A DNA stretch of 64,000 nucleotides from Phytopythium helicoides (lineage: Eukaryota > Oomycota > Peronosporomycetes > Pythiales > Pythiaceae): assembly GCA_024867545.1 (NCBI GenBank), contig JANFNE010000030.1, forward strand, positions 558,001 to 622,000, written 5' to 3'. The notes beneath the pieces are model-generated. The model was given only the letters and a program-made list of their open reading frames with translations, searched no databases and had not been told where the DNA came from. Below are positions 51,905-63,208 of this stretch, piece by piece. How positions within the stretch are numbered: position 1 is the stretch's first letter; each line of letters begins with the position of its first letter. The position numbers and the translations under genes were made by a program.

Positions 51905-53478
51905 CTACTTCCACTTGCGCTTGTACTCGTCGTTTTCGACTGTGCCAAACTGGTGGTCGTCGCCCTGATAAAACAGACCAAACTATGCGTCAGTCAAGTT
52001 GGCGGCTAGGAAAGCGATGACGCCATTCTTACTCGTTTCTCTTCCTTCCACCCCTGCGCATCCATTTCCTTCCTCCGCTTCCCACCTTTCTGAAACCCTC
52101 GCCAGTTCCCAACCCGCTGCTCGCGGCGGTCCTCTTCCGCCCATGATCGCTCTCGCTTAAACGAGTCCGTCAACTGTGAAGCACAGACACATCCATGGGT
52201 TGGGTGTGAGCACCACCTCAATAACTCTTGGTCAAATCGGTCTTACCTCTTTCTGCTCCTTTTCAAGATGCTCGGCATCTCGTCGGCGCTGTGCGGCCTC
52301 ACGAGTCTCTAAGTTGCGGCGCCGATTTTCGATCTCCGCAAAAGCACGCAGCACGGCTTTTTCCACTTCCTCTTTCAGGTCGCCAAGCTCGCTCTCTTTG
52401 ATCCCTTTCTTGATCTTCGCTCTCCGCTCCTTTTCAACTTTTTCGGTTGCGTTCTCAATCGTGCGGATGATCGTTTTGCGGCGATCCTCCTGGAGAATTA
52501 GGTTGTACGCCTTCTTAACCTCTGTTGCAACAATCAAAGTGTCAGCCAGAAACTCCTTGTACCCAGTAAACGTGACAAGCCCCAAATACCTTCAAACGCC
52601 TCTCGAGCGCGCGGGTCGCGGCATTTGTCAGGGTGAATCATTGCTGAAATCTGAGCACAACGGGACCTCAGTATCGGTTCGACTAATAGCAAGTGCACGT
52701 AAGCCCCCACCTTGCGATAGTGCTGCTTCATATCCTCTTCGGTCGCATCCGTGTCGAGCATAAGGACTCGGAACGGATTGAGGTTGATCCAGACAAAATG
52801 CGGCTGCAGCAGGCGCTCGATCTGTCCCTCGGGCGTTCCAAAGTCCACCGGCGGCTTTTCCTTCTTCTTTTCGTCAGGTTCGTCCTTCTTGATGCAGTTG
52901 GCGCTTTCTTCCAGCTCCTCCACTTCATTCATAAAGGCGGCGAGCAGGTCGTCGTCGTCCTTAGGCTTCTCCTCCTTCTCCTTCTCCTCTGCGGCCTTCC
53001 GCGCCGCAGCCCTCTCCTCCGCCTCCTTCTTCAGCCGCTCCTGCTCCTTGGCCTGCTCTCGAAGCCTCTGCGAGTGTGCCTGGCCCGCAGCGTACGCCTC
53101 CTCGGCCGCTTGAGCCAGCGACGCGTTGTCCGGATCGAGCTTGAGCCCTTCGTTATACGTCGCGCGCGCCGCGTCGTACCGCTGCAGCGCGTGCTCGGCC
53201 GCGCCCTTGCGGCTATAGCCCTTCCACCACTCGGGACGCAGCTCGATGCACTTCTCGGCGTCCTTGAGCGCCTTGCCGCGCGCGTCGCCCATGGCCAGGT
53301 ACGCCGCCGACCGGTTGCTGTAGTAGATGGCGTTGTCCGGGTCCAGCTCGATGGCGCGCGAGTACATCTCGACTGCCTGCGCGAACTCCTTGGCCGCCAG
53401 CAGCTTGTTGCCCTCGGCCTTGAAGCCCTCGGCCTGCGCCGCCGCCTCGGCCGTCACCTCCACATCCGCGCCACTCAT
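51905..53478 (-). CDS. DNAJC8: TPR-DNAJC8 fusion co-chaperone (SPF31-like)
   Basis: Exons 53478-52711, 52650-52590, 52521-52247, 52173-52033 and 51964-51905 join in phase to 434 residues. Residues about 10-115 are three TPRs of STI1 type (AEGFKAEGNKLLAAKEFAQA, YYSNRSAAYLAMGD, GYSRKGAAEHAL), which bind EEVD tails of HSP70/HSP90. From about 180 on it follows DNAJC8 along its whole length: FMNEVEELE, GQIERLLQPHF, NLNPFRVLMLD, J domain with HPD (262-264), AYNLILQEDRRK, LRAFAEIENRRRNLE and RERSWAEEDRREQRVGNWRGFQ. DNAJC8/SPF31 is a spliceosome-associated J protein. Fusion with a TPR module would tie an HSP70/90 client site to splicing. The chosen ATG starts just before the TPRs. Confidence 0.85.
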
Positions 53479-53582
53479 ACTCGCCTCCACTATGGTCGAT
53501 CAAAAAAGCAAAAGCAGAAAACAAAAATGCACTTTCTCCTCTGCGTCACTTGGCGTTTGTATCCAGGGGGAGGATTGGCATC

Positions 53583-54907
53583 ATGTTCGGCGCCGGCGCG
53601 TGCTCGCTGAGCGTTGGCGGCAAGGCAAGCGGGAGTATGCGGTCCATGCGTGGCTCTGTGTGCTGCTAGGCTAATGGGTGGCGGTCTTTGGCCGGCAGGT
53701 GCGCTGTATGGACGCCGTGTTGGGCGAGAAGAGCCGTGCGCAGTTCATCGTGGGCACGTCGTCACTGCTGCACGCCAACCAGGTGCGCTGGTGGCGCGTT
53801 GATGCAAGGAAGAGCTCCGTGTCTTACTTAAGAGGTGGCTGCTGAGCGCAGGTGCAAGTGGTGGAGTTTGATTCGAGCTCGAACGAGGTGGCTGTCAAGC
53901 GCATCTTCAACCATTCCGGGGAGGTTCGCCATTTGGCGCCGAGCCCCAGCGATGCCGAGCTGTTCGTGACGTGTGGCAAGCAGCGCAGCCAACCGATTGA
54001 AGCCAAGTTGTGGCGCATGCCCGGAGACGATGGTGGAGATGACCAGGTGTCGGATCTGGTGGAGATTGCAACCATTCCAACGCAAAAAGCTCCCGTTTCC
54101 AAGTAAGCGACACTTGATCTTCACTTTGAAAGTCCTTGGGCAGAACTGACAATCGCGGTATCTTTTCGTCAGTCTCTAGGGTTGTTTGGAATCCAAGTGG
54201 TGAGCAGGGCAGTGCTGTGTTAGGCCTCGGCGCACGAAACTATGTTGCGCACGTGGAGTTTCGAAAATCAGGCAGTGGAGCAGCAGGACAAACTCGATCT
54301 GGATTTGTCCGTCGTGGCGTCATCGATCAAGGCGCTTGCATGGGACCCGCACCACGACAAATACCTGTCCTATGCTCTTGGAGGAAGTATTCAGACGTGG
54401 GATATTCGTGACAAGCTGACTGCATTCAGCATTGATGATGCGCATGGGCGGACCGCTCTGGATATCGACTATAACCCGAACAAGCCGTATGCGTTGGTGA
54501 GCGGTGGGGATGACGGAAAGATCAAGTTCTGGGACCTGCGCCAGGCTGCTCGACCATTGCTTGTCGAGTCAGCACACAGTCATTGGGTATGGCAGACGCG
54601 ATACAACCGCTTCCATGACCAACTCGTATTGTCTTCTAGCTCGGACAGCTCGTTGGCGCTGTGGCGAATCTCGTCGATCTCGTCGTCACCAATTGTAGAG
54701 CTCGACGAGCAGGATCTTATGAGTGAAACAGCTTCTGGCGCTGATGTGGGCGACAGCAAGATCAAAAGCTACGATGAGCACGAAGACTCGGTCTACGCTG
54801 TTGCATGGGGAGCTAGCGACTCGTGGGCATTCGCTTCCGTCTCGTATGATGGCCGACTTGCCATTCACCAGGTGCCGTCTACAGAAAAGTACAAGATCCT
54901 ACTGTGA
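53583..54907 (+). CDS. EIPR1: EARP/GARP-interacting WD40 protein EIPR1 (TSSC1), with frame break
   Basis: WD40 protein that works with the EARP/GARP tethering complexes in endosomal recycling. Exons 53583-53624, 53699-53782, 53852-54102 and 54180-54907 fit. Diagnostic segments: AQFIVGTSSLLHANQVQVVEFD, HSGEVRHLAPSPSDAELFVTC, VVWNPSGEQGSAVL, WDPHHDKYLSYALGG, AHGRTALDIDYNPNKPYAL, GGDDGKIKFWDLR, HSHWVWQTRYNRFHDQLVLS, HEDSVYAVAWG, and the ending YKILL that matches the EIPR1 terminus. Exon 1 ends AAG followed by gcaagc, so intron 1 may be of the GC-AG type. At 54223-54224 the frame changes: deleting one G restores continuous EIPR1 sequence, so this is probably an assembly indel. Confidence 0.85.
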
Positions 54908-55226
54908 TTCTTCATCAACATGATCAAAGAGTAGAACTCGGGGTGTTTGAAGAACATGAACGCATCGGTATTCCTTTATTGTTTGTTTTTCTTGGTTTGA
55001 CAGCACTTTACTGTAGTAGCACATATCCACATTGGACGTGTCTTCCCTCGCTAGGCGGCTCTGGATCGCAGCGGCAACACCAAACTAAACTAACTAACTG
55101 CTCGCAATAGCTTCGCTCCAGCCCACCTCAGTCTTGACGCTTGGCAAAAGACAATGTGTTGGGTTCGGTGATGCTGGGCGGCCTCACGCGAGGGAACCAC
55201 AAAAGACGCATACCACAGCACCGAGC
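54908..55226. other. Intergenic between convergent genes
   Basis: About 320 nt between two stop codons; nothing recognised. Confidence 0.5.
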
Positions 55227-57937
55227 TCAGCCCTGCATCATCTTGCTGGCCTCGTTCCGAAGCCAATCGAGCTCGTCCATGGCCTTCTGGAAATTCACCA
55301 TGTCGCCCGTGCTCACGCAAGTCGCGACCTTCTGTGCAGCGGCCGCCAGGCGCTCCTCCAAGCTGCTGTTGTTGTTATCAACCGAAGGGGGCTCCACAGC
55401 AGGCTTGGCGACAAGAGGAGTGGTCGCAGTGACTGGTACGCGACCGGATGCAATGCCACCTCCCGGCACAAGAGACTTCCGCGCACCCGGCTTCGTGTTG
55501 TCCCGCGGAAGAGAAGGGGAAGGAGCCGAGAACCCAGGAGGCGGAATGACTGACGATGAAGGCACGGCGGGGCGCTCCCCCATCTTTGAAGAGAAAATGC
55601 GTGCGGCATTGTTGGCGCCAATGCCCAACGAGCTCTGAATAATCTCGTCCTTGGCTCGAGTCTTGTCCTCATTGCTCAAACTGCCACGGCGAGCCATCTC
55701 GGCGACCTTACGAAGGCGAAGACCATTCGGACTCATCATAGGAAGACCCTTGGACGAGGAAGTCGACTCGTCATCGCTATCGGCCATCGGAGGCGGTGGC
55801 GGTGGCGGAATTGAAAGTGCTGACAAACCACCAAGGTGGTCGCGCTGACCGCGACTGCTCGCACCGCTTGCATGGTAAAACTGCACGAAGTTGTTGGAGA
55901 TCTCGGTCATGTCATCGTATCCGCCAGTAACCTGAACGACGTCTTCATCCGTGTAATCCTGAGAACTCGAGCCGTCGTCATCGTCGTTGTCCGAGGTCGA
56001 AGAGCTCGCATCAGAGACCGTGTCGCCACGCGTTCCAGTCACAGATCGAGAGTCCTGGACATCTCCAACGGTCTCGTCGATCCCCGGCATGATGCCGGCA
56101 GTTCCGTAATTCGGGAAGGACATATCACCTTCTCCCCCGGGAATGTTGAAGTCACGAGCAAGCTCGAGACGACTCTTACTGCGGCGACGAAATTTGAAAA
56201 ACTCGGCAGCGTTACCGAAGCTTCCTCGTCGCGCGCCGTTCAGAGAGTTCGGAGCAGCTACAGAAAGTGGCGGTGCACCAGACCCATTTCGGTTACGAGC
56301 GATCTGGCTCGTCAGCGCGCCAAGTTGCATTGCAGCCTCGGCAGCTGGGGACTTGAGCGCTCCTTCTGACTTGGTGTTCAAGGACTCTGGCTCGGACGCG
56401 GTGTTGCTTGAGCTCGTGGGAGACACCAGTTTCTTCCTCGTAGTCACAGTCTGAGGGGTATTCAGTACGGCTTCGGCGACCTGCCACGGCACTGTCATGG
56501 ATGGGCGGCGCGACAACCCAGGTGGTGGAGCGATCACTGCATTTTGATCCTGATTCGCAGCCTCGTCCTTCGACGCGATGTTGTAGTACGAAGTCTGTTG
56601 GTTGTAGAAAGCCTGCATCATTGATATCAATGAATCAGTAAAGTGTGTGCGGTCAACAAAAACACGTCAAACATGTTTATCTCACCGGAATGGGTGGAGC
56701 GGTGTCAAGTTTCTTGGATCGCACAGGTGGAGGCGACCATGAAGGAAGTGCCGTCGAAACGAACCCACCGCTTTCATCAAGAGGGGGCGGTGGGGGAAAT
56801 GAATCTTCAGGAAACTGCAACGATTTGCGGAGCTGCGACTGAAAGCAAACAATGTTAGCTCATTGCGAGCGAGTAGATGGGTTCAAATCCCTTACCTCTC
56901 CAAAACTTGGCTTGCCTGCTTCGTCGTCGTCGAAAGAAGGGTGAGCGAACGAGTCAGTCTCCTGCACAACAAAAAGAAAATGAGTCGATGGATCAACCAA
57001 TAGAAGCAGGCATACAAGACCAATCTTACCTGAGAAGACGACGAGTTGCCACCATCACCAAGGCTGTAGTCAAACGCGAGAAACTCCTCCAACGATTGCC
57101 CGCTGTACGAATACCGCGCGGGCGCGGCATCAATCGACTCGACTGTCCTGGCCAACTGAGAGCTTCGTGATCGGCTTCGGTTGCCACGAACAGGGATCAC
57201 TTCGTTCGAGGCGTTGTTGCCTCGTGGGGCGAGGCTAAACGCGGTGCGCTTCGGGGCGGACCCTGGTGTCAGCGAGCCCCGAAGGGTGTCGCGGTACTGC
57301 GACTTGGCAGCGTTGTTAAGCACAGCGTTGCTGACGAGTCCTGTAATCTCAGTCTGTCGCGTGGGGACGCTCTGGGATGCGAGTCGCAGCGTCGTCAGCT
57401 GCTTCAGCTCCTGGACGGTCATCCCCATCTTGGGCATCACCGGGGTCCCCGGTCCTGCCCCCGCCGGCGTGCCGGCGCCAGGGGTCACTGGTGTGCTGGC
57501 GTTGATGGCCGCTACGTTGATCTTGGGCGTCGCGGGGCGACCGAATCCTTCACCTGGTCCCACAGCAGGCGACTTGGGCGTGGCGGGTCCGCCGGACTGC
57601 TGCATGCGCTTCTGCGTGAGGCGCTTGAGGTCCTGCTCACGTCGAATACACCGTCAGTGTTTTGCTGTCTCCCCCCAACAAAGCGCTGACGCGCGCGCAC
57701 CTCGACGGTCATGCCGCTCTTGATGCCCATTTTAGCGGGCAGCTGTCCCTTGGCGCCGGCGCCTCCGCGCGCGTTCGAGGGCTTGCCGTATCCCCTGTTG
57801 GTGGGCGTGTTGGCGCCGAATCCGCGCGCGCCGGGCTGGCCCGTGGGCGTGTTCGCGCCGCCCATCTGCTGCTGCGCCAGGGTCTGGTGGGAGCGCGCGG
57901 CCGTGGCGCCGCCCTTGCGTCTGCCGGCGTCGGCCAT
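55227..57937 (-). CDS. Large disordered protein with repeated T-V-x-(D/E)-L-K motif
   Basis: Five exons (57937-57701, 57632-57030, 56961-56896, 56838-56686, 56612-55227), all joined in phase 0, give 814 residues. The protein is Ser/Pro/Gly-rich and mostly disordered, with TPGAGTPAGAGPGTP tracts and poly-Pro runs (IPPPPPPPM, PPPPPLD) of the kind bound by profilin, SH3 or EVH1 domains. Two copies of a helix are seen early: GMTVEDLKRLTQKRM and GMTVQELKQLTTLRL. Near residue 560 is a basic serine-rich segment (KFRRRSKSRLEL). The end has a short coiled-coil helix (ERLAAAAQKVATC, DMVNFQKAMDELDWL). I do not recognise the family. The regular exon phases and long open frames support a real gene. Confidence 0.65.
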
Positions 57938-58354
57938 GGCGACGCACTCGCACGGATCGGACGACACTCCCGCTCTCGTCTCGGGGCCTCGTCGTCCGCC
58001 GCGCGAATGGCCCGGGAGGCGACGCGCGTCAGGGGGTTACGCCGCGCTGCGGGGGTATCCGGAGCTGGGGCGGGAGCCTGCCTGCGCGTCCGTTTCGTCT
58101 CGGCGGATCTGCCTGCCGCGGCGCCGAAGCAGCTTGGCCCAAGGCCGCGATCTCCGCTTGCCGTGGATTAGGCGGAAGGAAGTGGGGGCTCCCCCTGAAC
58201 ACTTGGGGAAAGTAGGGGGAAGGCCTTCCCACTTGCGTCCAGTATGCCCGCGAGGGTTTCTTGCTTGCTCGTTGCTCGAGTAATCTGAGCGTTGCGAGTT
58301 CAGGGGGGAAACGACTGATATTCGAAAAGGCATTCGCTCGGTGAAGCCACCTCC
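57938..58354. other. Divergent promoter region
   Basis: About 415 GC-rich nt between two divergent genes. Open frames are long by chance in this composition; none has recognisable features. Confidence 0.5.
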
Positions 58355-59899
58355 ATGTTGCAACCGCATGCGCTGGACACCGACTGTACCGAAGATCCGG
58401 TACCAAGGGATCGGCGACCTTTCGAGCGCACAGCTCACAGCAAGTCGTCAGGATGCACTCGTCCTCTCGCCATGGCCAAGGGCAACAAGCCGCGGCGGCC
58501 GACCGCCAGGCGCGTGGACGTCAACCAGGACGCTCATGAGGCTGAGCACCTGCAGCTGGACCCGCGCGGCGACGGGATGTACAGCGGCACGTTCCGCTGG
58601 CGCGAGTCCAAGCGCTTCCCGTCGCTGCCAGCGAGCTCCCAGCGGCCAGTGGAGCTCGCGAGAGGGTGGCAGGGGTATCTTGCATCGAGGAGCAGCGAAG
58701 GCTGCGACTTGGTCGACGTCGCGACGCGCGATCCGTCCATGCTGGATGCGCTCAGCTTCCCGGTCACGCTGCTGCACGTCGTCAGGCTGCTACAGCTGCC
58801 AGTGTTTGCTGGAGACGGAGCAGATGGAGTCAAGAACGTGCTGGTGATCGGAGCGTCCCGTAAGGCGGAGCAGCGCGTGCTTGCGATCACCGACTACTGG
58901 TCGGAGATTGGACGGACGTTCCCGTCGCATCGTATCAACCTCGTCTTCATCGGCCCAGAAGTGGACGAAGGTGCGGTTCGAGCGCGATCTGACGGCAGCG
59001 CCACGAAGGACAATATGACGGTCACGGCATTTTGTGGCACCTTCGGAGCGTTCCAGCAATCACGCGCGTATGAGGTATGCAATGAAAGCAACACTGTCAT
59101 TATCGGGTACAACACCGGTTTTGGCAGCTTTGTTGGCGAGAACGATCACCGGTTGCTGCTCAGTTGGCTGCCAGACTTGTACGCTATTGCGGACTCGGGC
59201 ATCCCGGCAATCTTCACGTGCGCAAACGACTACAGCGATATGAACGGCGAGTTTGCTGTCCAATCTCGAATTGTCGGTGCCGAGATGCTGCTGCTGCCGC
59301 AGCAAAATCCCTTCAGTGCCGCATCGCACCTTCACGAAGAGGGCAAGCAGGAAACAGCTTGGTCCCGTGCATCGAGTTTTCTGTACGCAATCCAGGGTCA
59401 CGACAGCAGTCGAAGAGTCCGCTTGGATCCGAGAGACGCGAACGTCATCAAAAACTTGATGACGCGCCTAGATGAAGATCTTTCTCAGCTGCATTTGGTG
59501 GATCGACTAGGTCGCCACTACTTCATGGGCATGGTGCTTACTAAGGAGCAGGCGTCACGCTGTAAAGCCTTGAACCCTACAAATGCTGGATCCGCTTCAA
59601 CAGCAAAGTTGAAAGCAATTTCCACGCATTCCAACCAACCAAAATCTCTCCCTGCGCCTCGGTATGACATTTTGGCTGGTGAGCGCAGCAAGGAGATTGT
59701 TGTTCGTGTTCATGTTCCTGATGTGCGATCGCCAACTTCCGACAAGATCGCAGTAGACGTTAGTGACTCAATCCTGACGGTGTTGGTGCAGTCGAAATAT
59801 TTGCTACGAACGTCCTTGCCGTTCAAGGTCGACAAGGATACTCCTGTCCGCGCAGAGCTAGCACCTCCATGTCTCCTGATAACACTACAGCGCAACTAG
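58355..59899 (+). CDS. MSS51 C-terminal domain fused to CS/PIH1-like domain
   Basis: 514 residues from ATG 58355, or 475 from the ATG at 58472 (MAKGNKPRRPTARRVDV). The middle resembles the C-terminal domain of MSS51/zinc-finger MYND proteins: SFPVTLLHVVRLL, LVIGASRKAEQRVL, ITDYWSEIGRTFPSHRINLV, FIGPEV, AFCGTFGAFQQSR, TVIIGYNTGFGSF, LPDLYAIADSGIPAIFTCAND. The last about 85 residues (VVRVHVPDVRSPTSDKIAVD, ILTVLVQSKYLLRTSLPFKV, APPCLLITLQ) look like the CS domain at the end of PIH1-type HSP90/R2TP co-chaperones, several of which assemble dynein arms of cilia. No MYND finger is present. A role in ciliary or large-complex assembly is inference. The gene runs tail to tail with CIR1 at 42 bp. Confidence 0.65.
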   Translation: MLQPHALDTDCTEDPVPRDRRPFERTAHSKSSGCTRPLAMAKGNKPRRPTARRVDVNQDAHEAEHLQLDPRGDGMYSGTFRWRESKRFPSLPASSQRPVELARGWQGYLASRSSEGCDLVDVATRDPSMLDALSFPVTLLHVVRLLQLPVFAGDGADGVKNVLVIGASRKAEQRVLAITDYWSEIGRTFPSHRINLVFIGPEVDEGAVRARSDGSATKDNMTVTAFCGTFGAFQQSRAYEVCNESNTVIIGYNTGFGSFVGENDHRLLLSWLPDLYAIADSGIPAIFTCANDYSDMNGEFAVQSRIVGAEMLLLPQQNPFSAASHLHEEGKQETAWSRASSFLYAIQGHDSSRRVRLDPRDANVIKNLMTRLDEDLSQLHLVDRLGRHYFMGMVLTKEQASRCKALNPTNAGSASTAKLKAISTHSNQPKSLPAPRYDILAGERSKEIVVRVHVPDVRSPTSDKIAVDVSDSILTVLVQSKYLLRTSLPFKVDKDTPVRAELAPPCLLITLQRN

Positions 59900-59941
59900 C
59901 ATCGGGTGAAATGAATTCGATTGGCATGTTTCCAATATTGA

Positions 59942-61470
59942 TCACGAGTCTCGGTGGCGGCGAGTAAAGTCGCGGGCTGTTGACCGAGAACGGGAGCGCG
60001 ATCGCCGCCGCTTGGATGACGAGGTCTTTTCTGGTTTACGACTCCGCTCTTCGCTGCGACGGCGAAGATGGCGATATCCCTGCTTTTCTTTTGTGGGAGT
60101 GTCATATTCTGAGCTATCTTGGCGGGAGCGATGGTGTCGGCTGGAGGACTTCTTGTGATCCTTCTTTCGTCTGTGCTTTTTCTTTGATTTGCTTTTACGT
60201 CGGCGGCTGTCATTGCTTGAATCTGAATCGCTTGCACTGCTTGAGTCACCTTCCTGCTGCTTCATGAGTTTCTTGAGTAGCCGCTTCTTTTCCTTGGACG
60301 AAAGGCGGGCAAGAAACGCTCGCTCGGGATCTGATCCATCTGTTAAGCACACTGTTAGCGAGTTGTCGGCATTGTCAACGATATCCAGCAATATGCCTAT
60401 CACCTTCATCTTCGGATGGGAGAATCGTAAACTCATCGGCAGCTCCGCCTCCTTGCTGTGCAAATCGCACCACATTCAGATATCTCAGCGGCAAAGAAGC
60501 TGACAGGACCACCAATCCCTACCATTTCGAGCGGTAGCGCAGCTTGCTTTAGTTTGAGCTGATTCTTGGCAGCTGCATTGTGCTTCTTGACGAGCGTCAT
60601 TGGGTCCTCCATGACTTGCCGTGCCGCATCTAGAAAGAAGCATCAATACCGTCCGTTCAGGTTAGTAGCCGTTCAAAGACGTACTTCTTGATTCACGGCA
60701 CGGCAAACTCGCTCACCGTGAGGATTGAAGTCGCGCAATTCACACTCTCGGTCACCCGACTGATGGCCCCACTGGCCGCAACGAAGACATCTAACGTTGC
60801 GCAGTTGCTTTCCGACGGGCTTGAAGTTGACCTTGACTGGGTCGGTGTACTCACCCTCGACGGGTGCATCCTTAAGAAATGGAAACCGTTCTGATGGCAT
60901 TGACACAGGAGATCTCGTCAGGCATCCTTCCTTGCTCAACACGATTGTTCCTATCACCTACCGACTTGGTCCTTGATGGTCAGCGGCTCGTCCGGTCGAC
61001 GACCAACGTAGCGCTCCAGGTTCCTCCGCGCGTCATCTGCTGCGCTATTTCCCCTGCTCTTCTCAATCTTGCGCCTGAACTCGCGCGCTGCGTCATCTAC
61101 ACCATCAAGAGTTACCACTGGTACTCGTCGTCCACAACCATGCCATCTCCGCCACCAACCTTCCGCCACTAGATGCGCCGCGTCCTCGTCTCCACCCTTC
61201 GCGTTGTCCTTCGCCTCAGCTAACCCAGGCGGTGGAGCATAGAGAAAGCCGACTTGCTGAGCGTCCAGTCGGCGCGCGGCCTCTGCGTCTCCGTTGGCAG
61301 CCGCGAGCTCCTGGAAGCGCTGCGCGTCCGCCGCCTTGCGCACCTCAGGCGGCCGCCTCGGCCTCCCGCTGCGCCTGGGCCTTGGCCGTCTGCTCCGCGA
61401 TCCACACGCGCTTCTGGTTGGCCTGGCTGCCCGGGTGGAAGCCCTTGAGGTTCAGGAACTTGAGCGACAT
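59942..61470 (-). CDS. CIR1: CIR1-like splicing/corepressor protein with zinc knuckle and RS tail, frame breaks
   Basis: Four exons (61470-60962, 60890-60685, 60629-60404, 60339-59942). The start MSLKFLNLKGFHPGSQANQ and RVWIAEQTAKAQAQ is the Cir_N domain. It is followed by RFQELAAANGD and VGFLYAPPPG, a CCHC-type knuckle (RNVRCLRCGQWGHQSGDREC), EDPMTLVKKH, DEFTILPSEDE, a KEKKRLLKKLMKQQE helix and a basic Ser/Arg-rich tail (RRRSRSRSRS). Together this is the CIR1 layout, a nuclear RS-type protein of splicing and corepressor complexes. One extra base at 61347 and another near 60497 break the frame; removing them restores natural protein. The junction between exons 2 and 3 is uncertain in phase. 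The ATG overlaps that of the divergent SMG8. Confidence 0.7.
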
Positions 61471-63208
61471 GGCTGCCTTCCTCAAGGTGGCGCCGCCAAG
61501 CCAAGTCGCCATTTCCACACTCGACAACGACGCTAAGTACGCACTAGGTTCGCATTTCGACGACACCTTCATGGCTGGAGCATCCGATCGACCGCGACGC
61601 CACTCTGCGTCGACGTCTCCGGCCGCTGCGGCGGCCTCTGGCTATGGCCGCGCGGCGCCAGTGCGCGTGTACCCACCGCCTCCGACTCGCGCGCTTCAGG
61701 TGCGTCAAATCCGCGCTCTTCTCGTCGTTTTCCGACTTCTAACGCTCGCGCTTTGGCTCGAGACAGGCGCTGCAGTCGGTCAGCGCTCCTGTTGCGGTCG
61801 TCGGCGTGCTCGGCGCAAGTCTTGCGGTAGCTGGAGCGTTCGCCAACCGGATTATCGGCCGGCGAGCTTTCCACGTTGACGACGCGGAAGGACGCTGAAG
61901 CGCAGCGAAGATCGCCGGCGGTGGCGACAATCCAGGCGTACTATGATGCGACCAAGCGCTGTCTGTATCTGCTCGGGGTGTGCCATTCGTTCCGATCGTT
62001 GTGACGGGAGAGCAAGATGGCGCGCTGCCACCGGTGCTGGCGGAGCTGGAGCGCGAGCGGCTGAGGATGCAGACGCTGCTGCTCTCGAGCTGTCCACTTG
62101 GTGTTCATGTTGAAGCGAAACGCTCGAACCACTACGAGCGACCTCAAGCTTGTGCGCAGTATTGCAGCTGAGAAGACGCAATTGCTACAGCAAGTGAGTT
62201 CGAACGCTAGCGGGAGCGGTGGTGGCAAGGGAAACAAGCGCGACAGCAGCAGCGGACGCAACTCGTCGTCTTCGTCTTCGACGACAAGCTCGCAAGTATT
62301 GGCGCCAGGGAAGTGCATCCCTGTCGCTGTATTTGTCGTCCCAGCGCCAAGTGATTCCATGCTAACTGCATCTGTAAAGTCGCGTGCGGCAACGGGGTCG
62401 TCCGCACCCAATGCGTCGCGGTCCGCGACCGTCACGTTCTGCAAATCAATCGAGACGCGGCTAGTGGCGCTCTTTCGGTCTGTGCGCGGCGGACCCGTTG
62501 GGTCTGCTAGGCTACGCGATGCACTATCGACAGCTACACTCAGTAAAGAGCGCCGCGTGTTCACTATGGATCCGTCACACAGCGTTGTGATGGTGTCTCG
62601 CCGCGCAATGCTGGTCGACAGCGCCGAGGAGCGGTTGCTGGAGGTGCTCGACCTTGCAGACTGCAGCACCGATTCGGGCTCGGAACTGGACGACCTGGAC
62701 AATGCGTTAGACGAGCTCCTCGCTCCGCTAGAAGACGATGATGTGGGCTTCTCCCGCGCTGTGCAGTACCAGCAGCGCGTGATCGACCACCTGCTTTCTC
62801 CTCCTGGCAGCTCGAACAAGGATGCCGCCGGAGGTCGCGTGGAGGTTCTCCCGCTCGGACAGTGGCTACGATCGTTCGTTGCACTCGCCAAGTCTCAGGA
62901 TCGCATGGACGAACGACGACGATCAAGTGTGACCAGCATTGACACCACGGAGCGGTAGGGTGTCAATGTGAGTGCCCACGAGCCTTCACCATGGACAGCT
63001 CGCTCCTCAGAGCAAGAGGCCGAGTCGTTGCAGCTCAGTCTGCTACCAGAGCAGCAGCGCGTGATTGAAGCGGCAGGTTGAAGTGCGTCCGGTGGTCTTG
63101 TCGTTGCTACGGCAGCAAGTACGTGGCATGCCGAACTTCATGTTGAACTCTGGCGGGCTTTTGCTTCGTTCGCGTCGGTTCGTGGCGCGCTGTTTCTCAC
63201 CCTGTTTT
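61469..63208 (+). CDS. SMG8: SMG8-like nonsense-mediated decay factor, several frame breaks
   Basis: SMG8 binds SMG9 and restrains the SMG1 kinase in nonsense-mediated decay. Exon 1 (61469-61699) and the following region (from 61768) read APVAVVGVLGASLAVAGAF with RIIGRRAF (the degenerate G-like domain), IQAYYDATKRCLYLLGV, SSCHLVFMLKRNARTTTSDL, ETRLVALFRSVRGG, RRVFTMDPSHSVVMVSRR and LPLGQWLRSFVALAKS, in the SMG8 order. Apparent one- or two-base insertions occur near 61890, 61976, 62095 and 63080, and a TAG at 62956. The C-terminal third expected in SMG8 is not recognised; it may lie beyond an intron starting GTGAGT at 63209. Most likely a real gene in a poorly polished stretch; pseudogene is the alternative. 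Confidence 0.6.
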
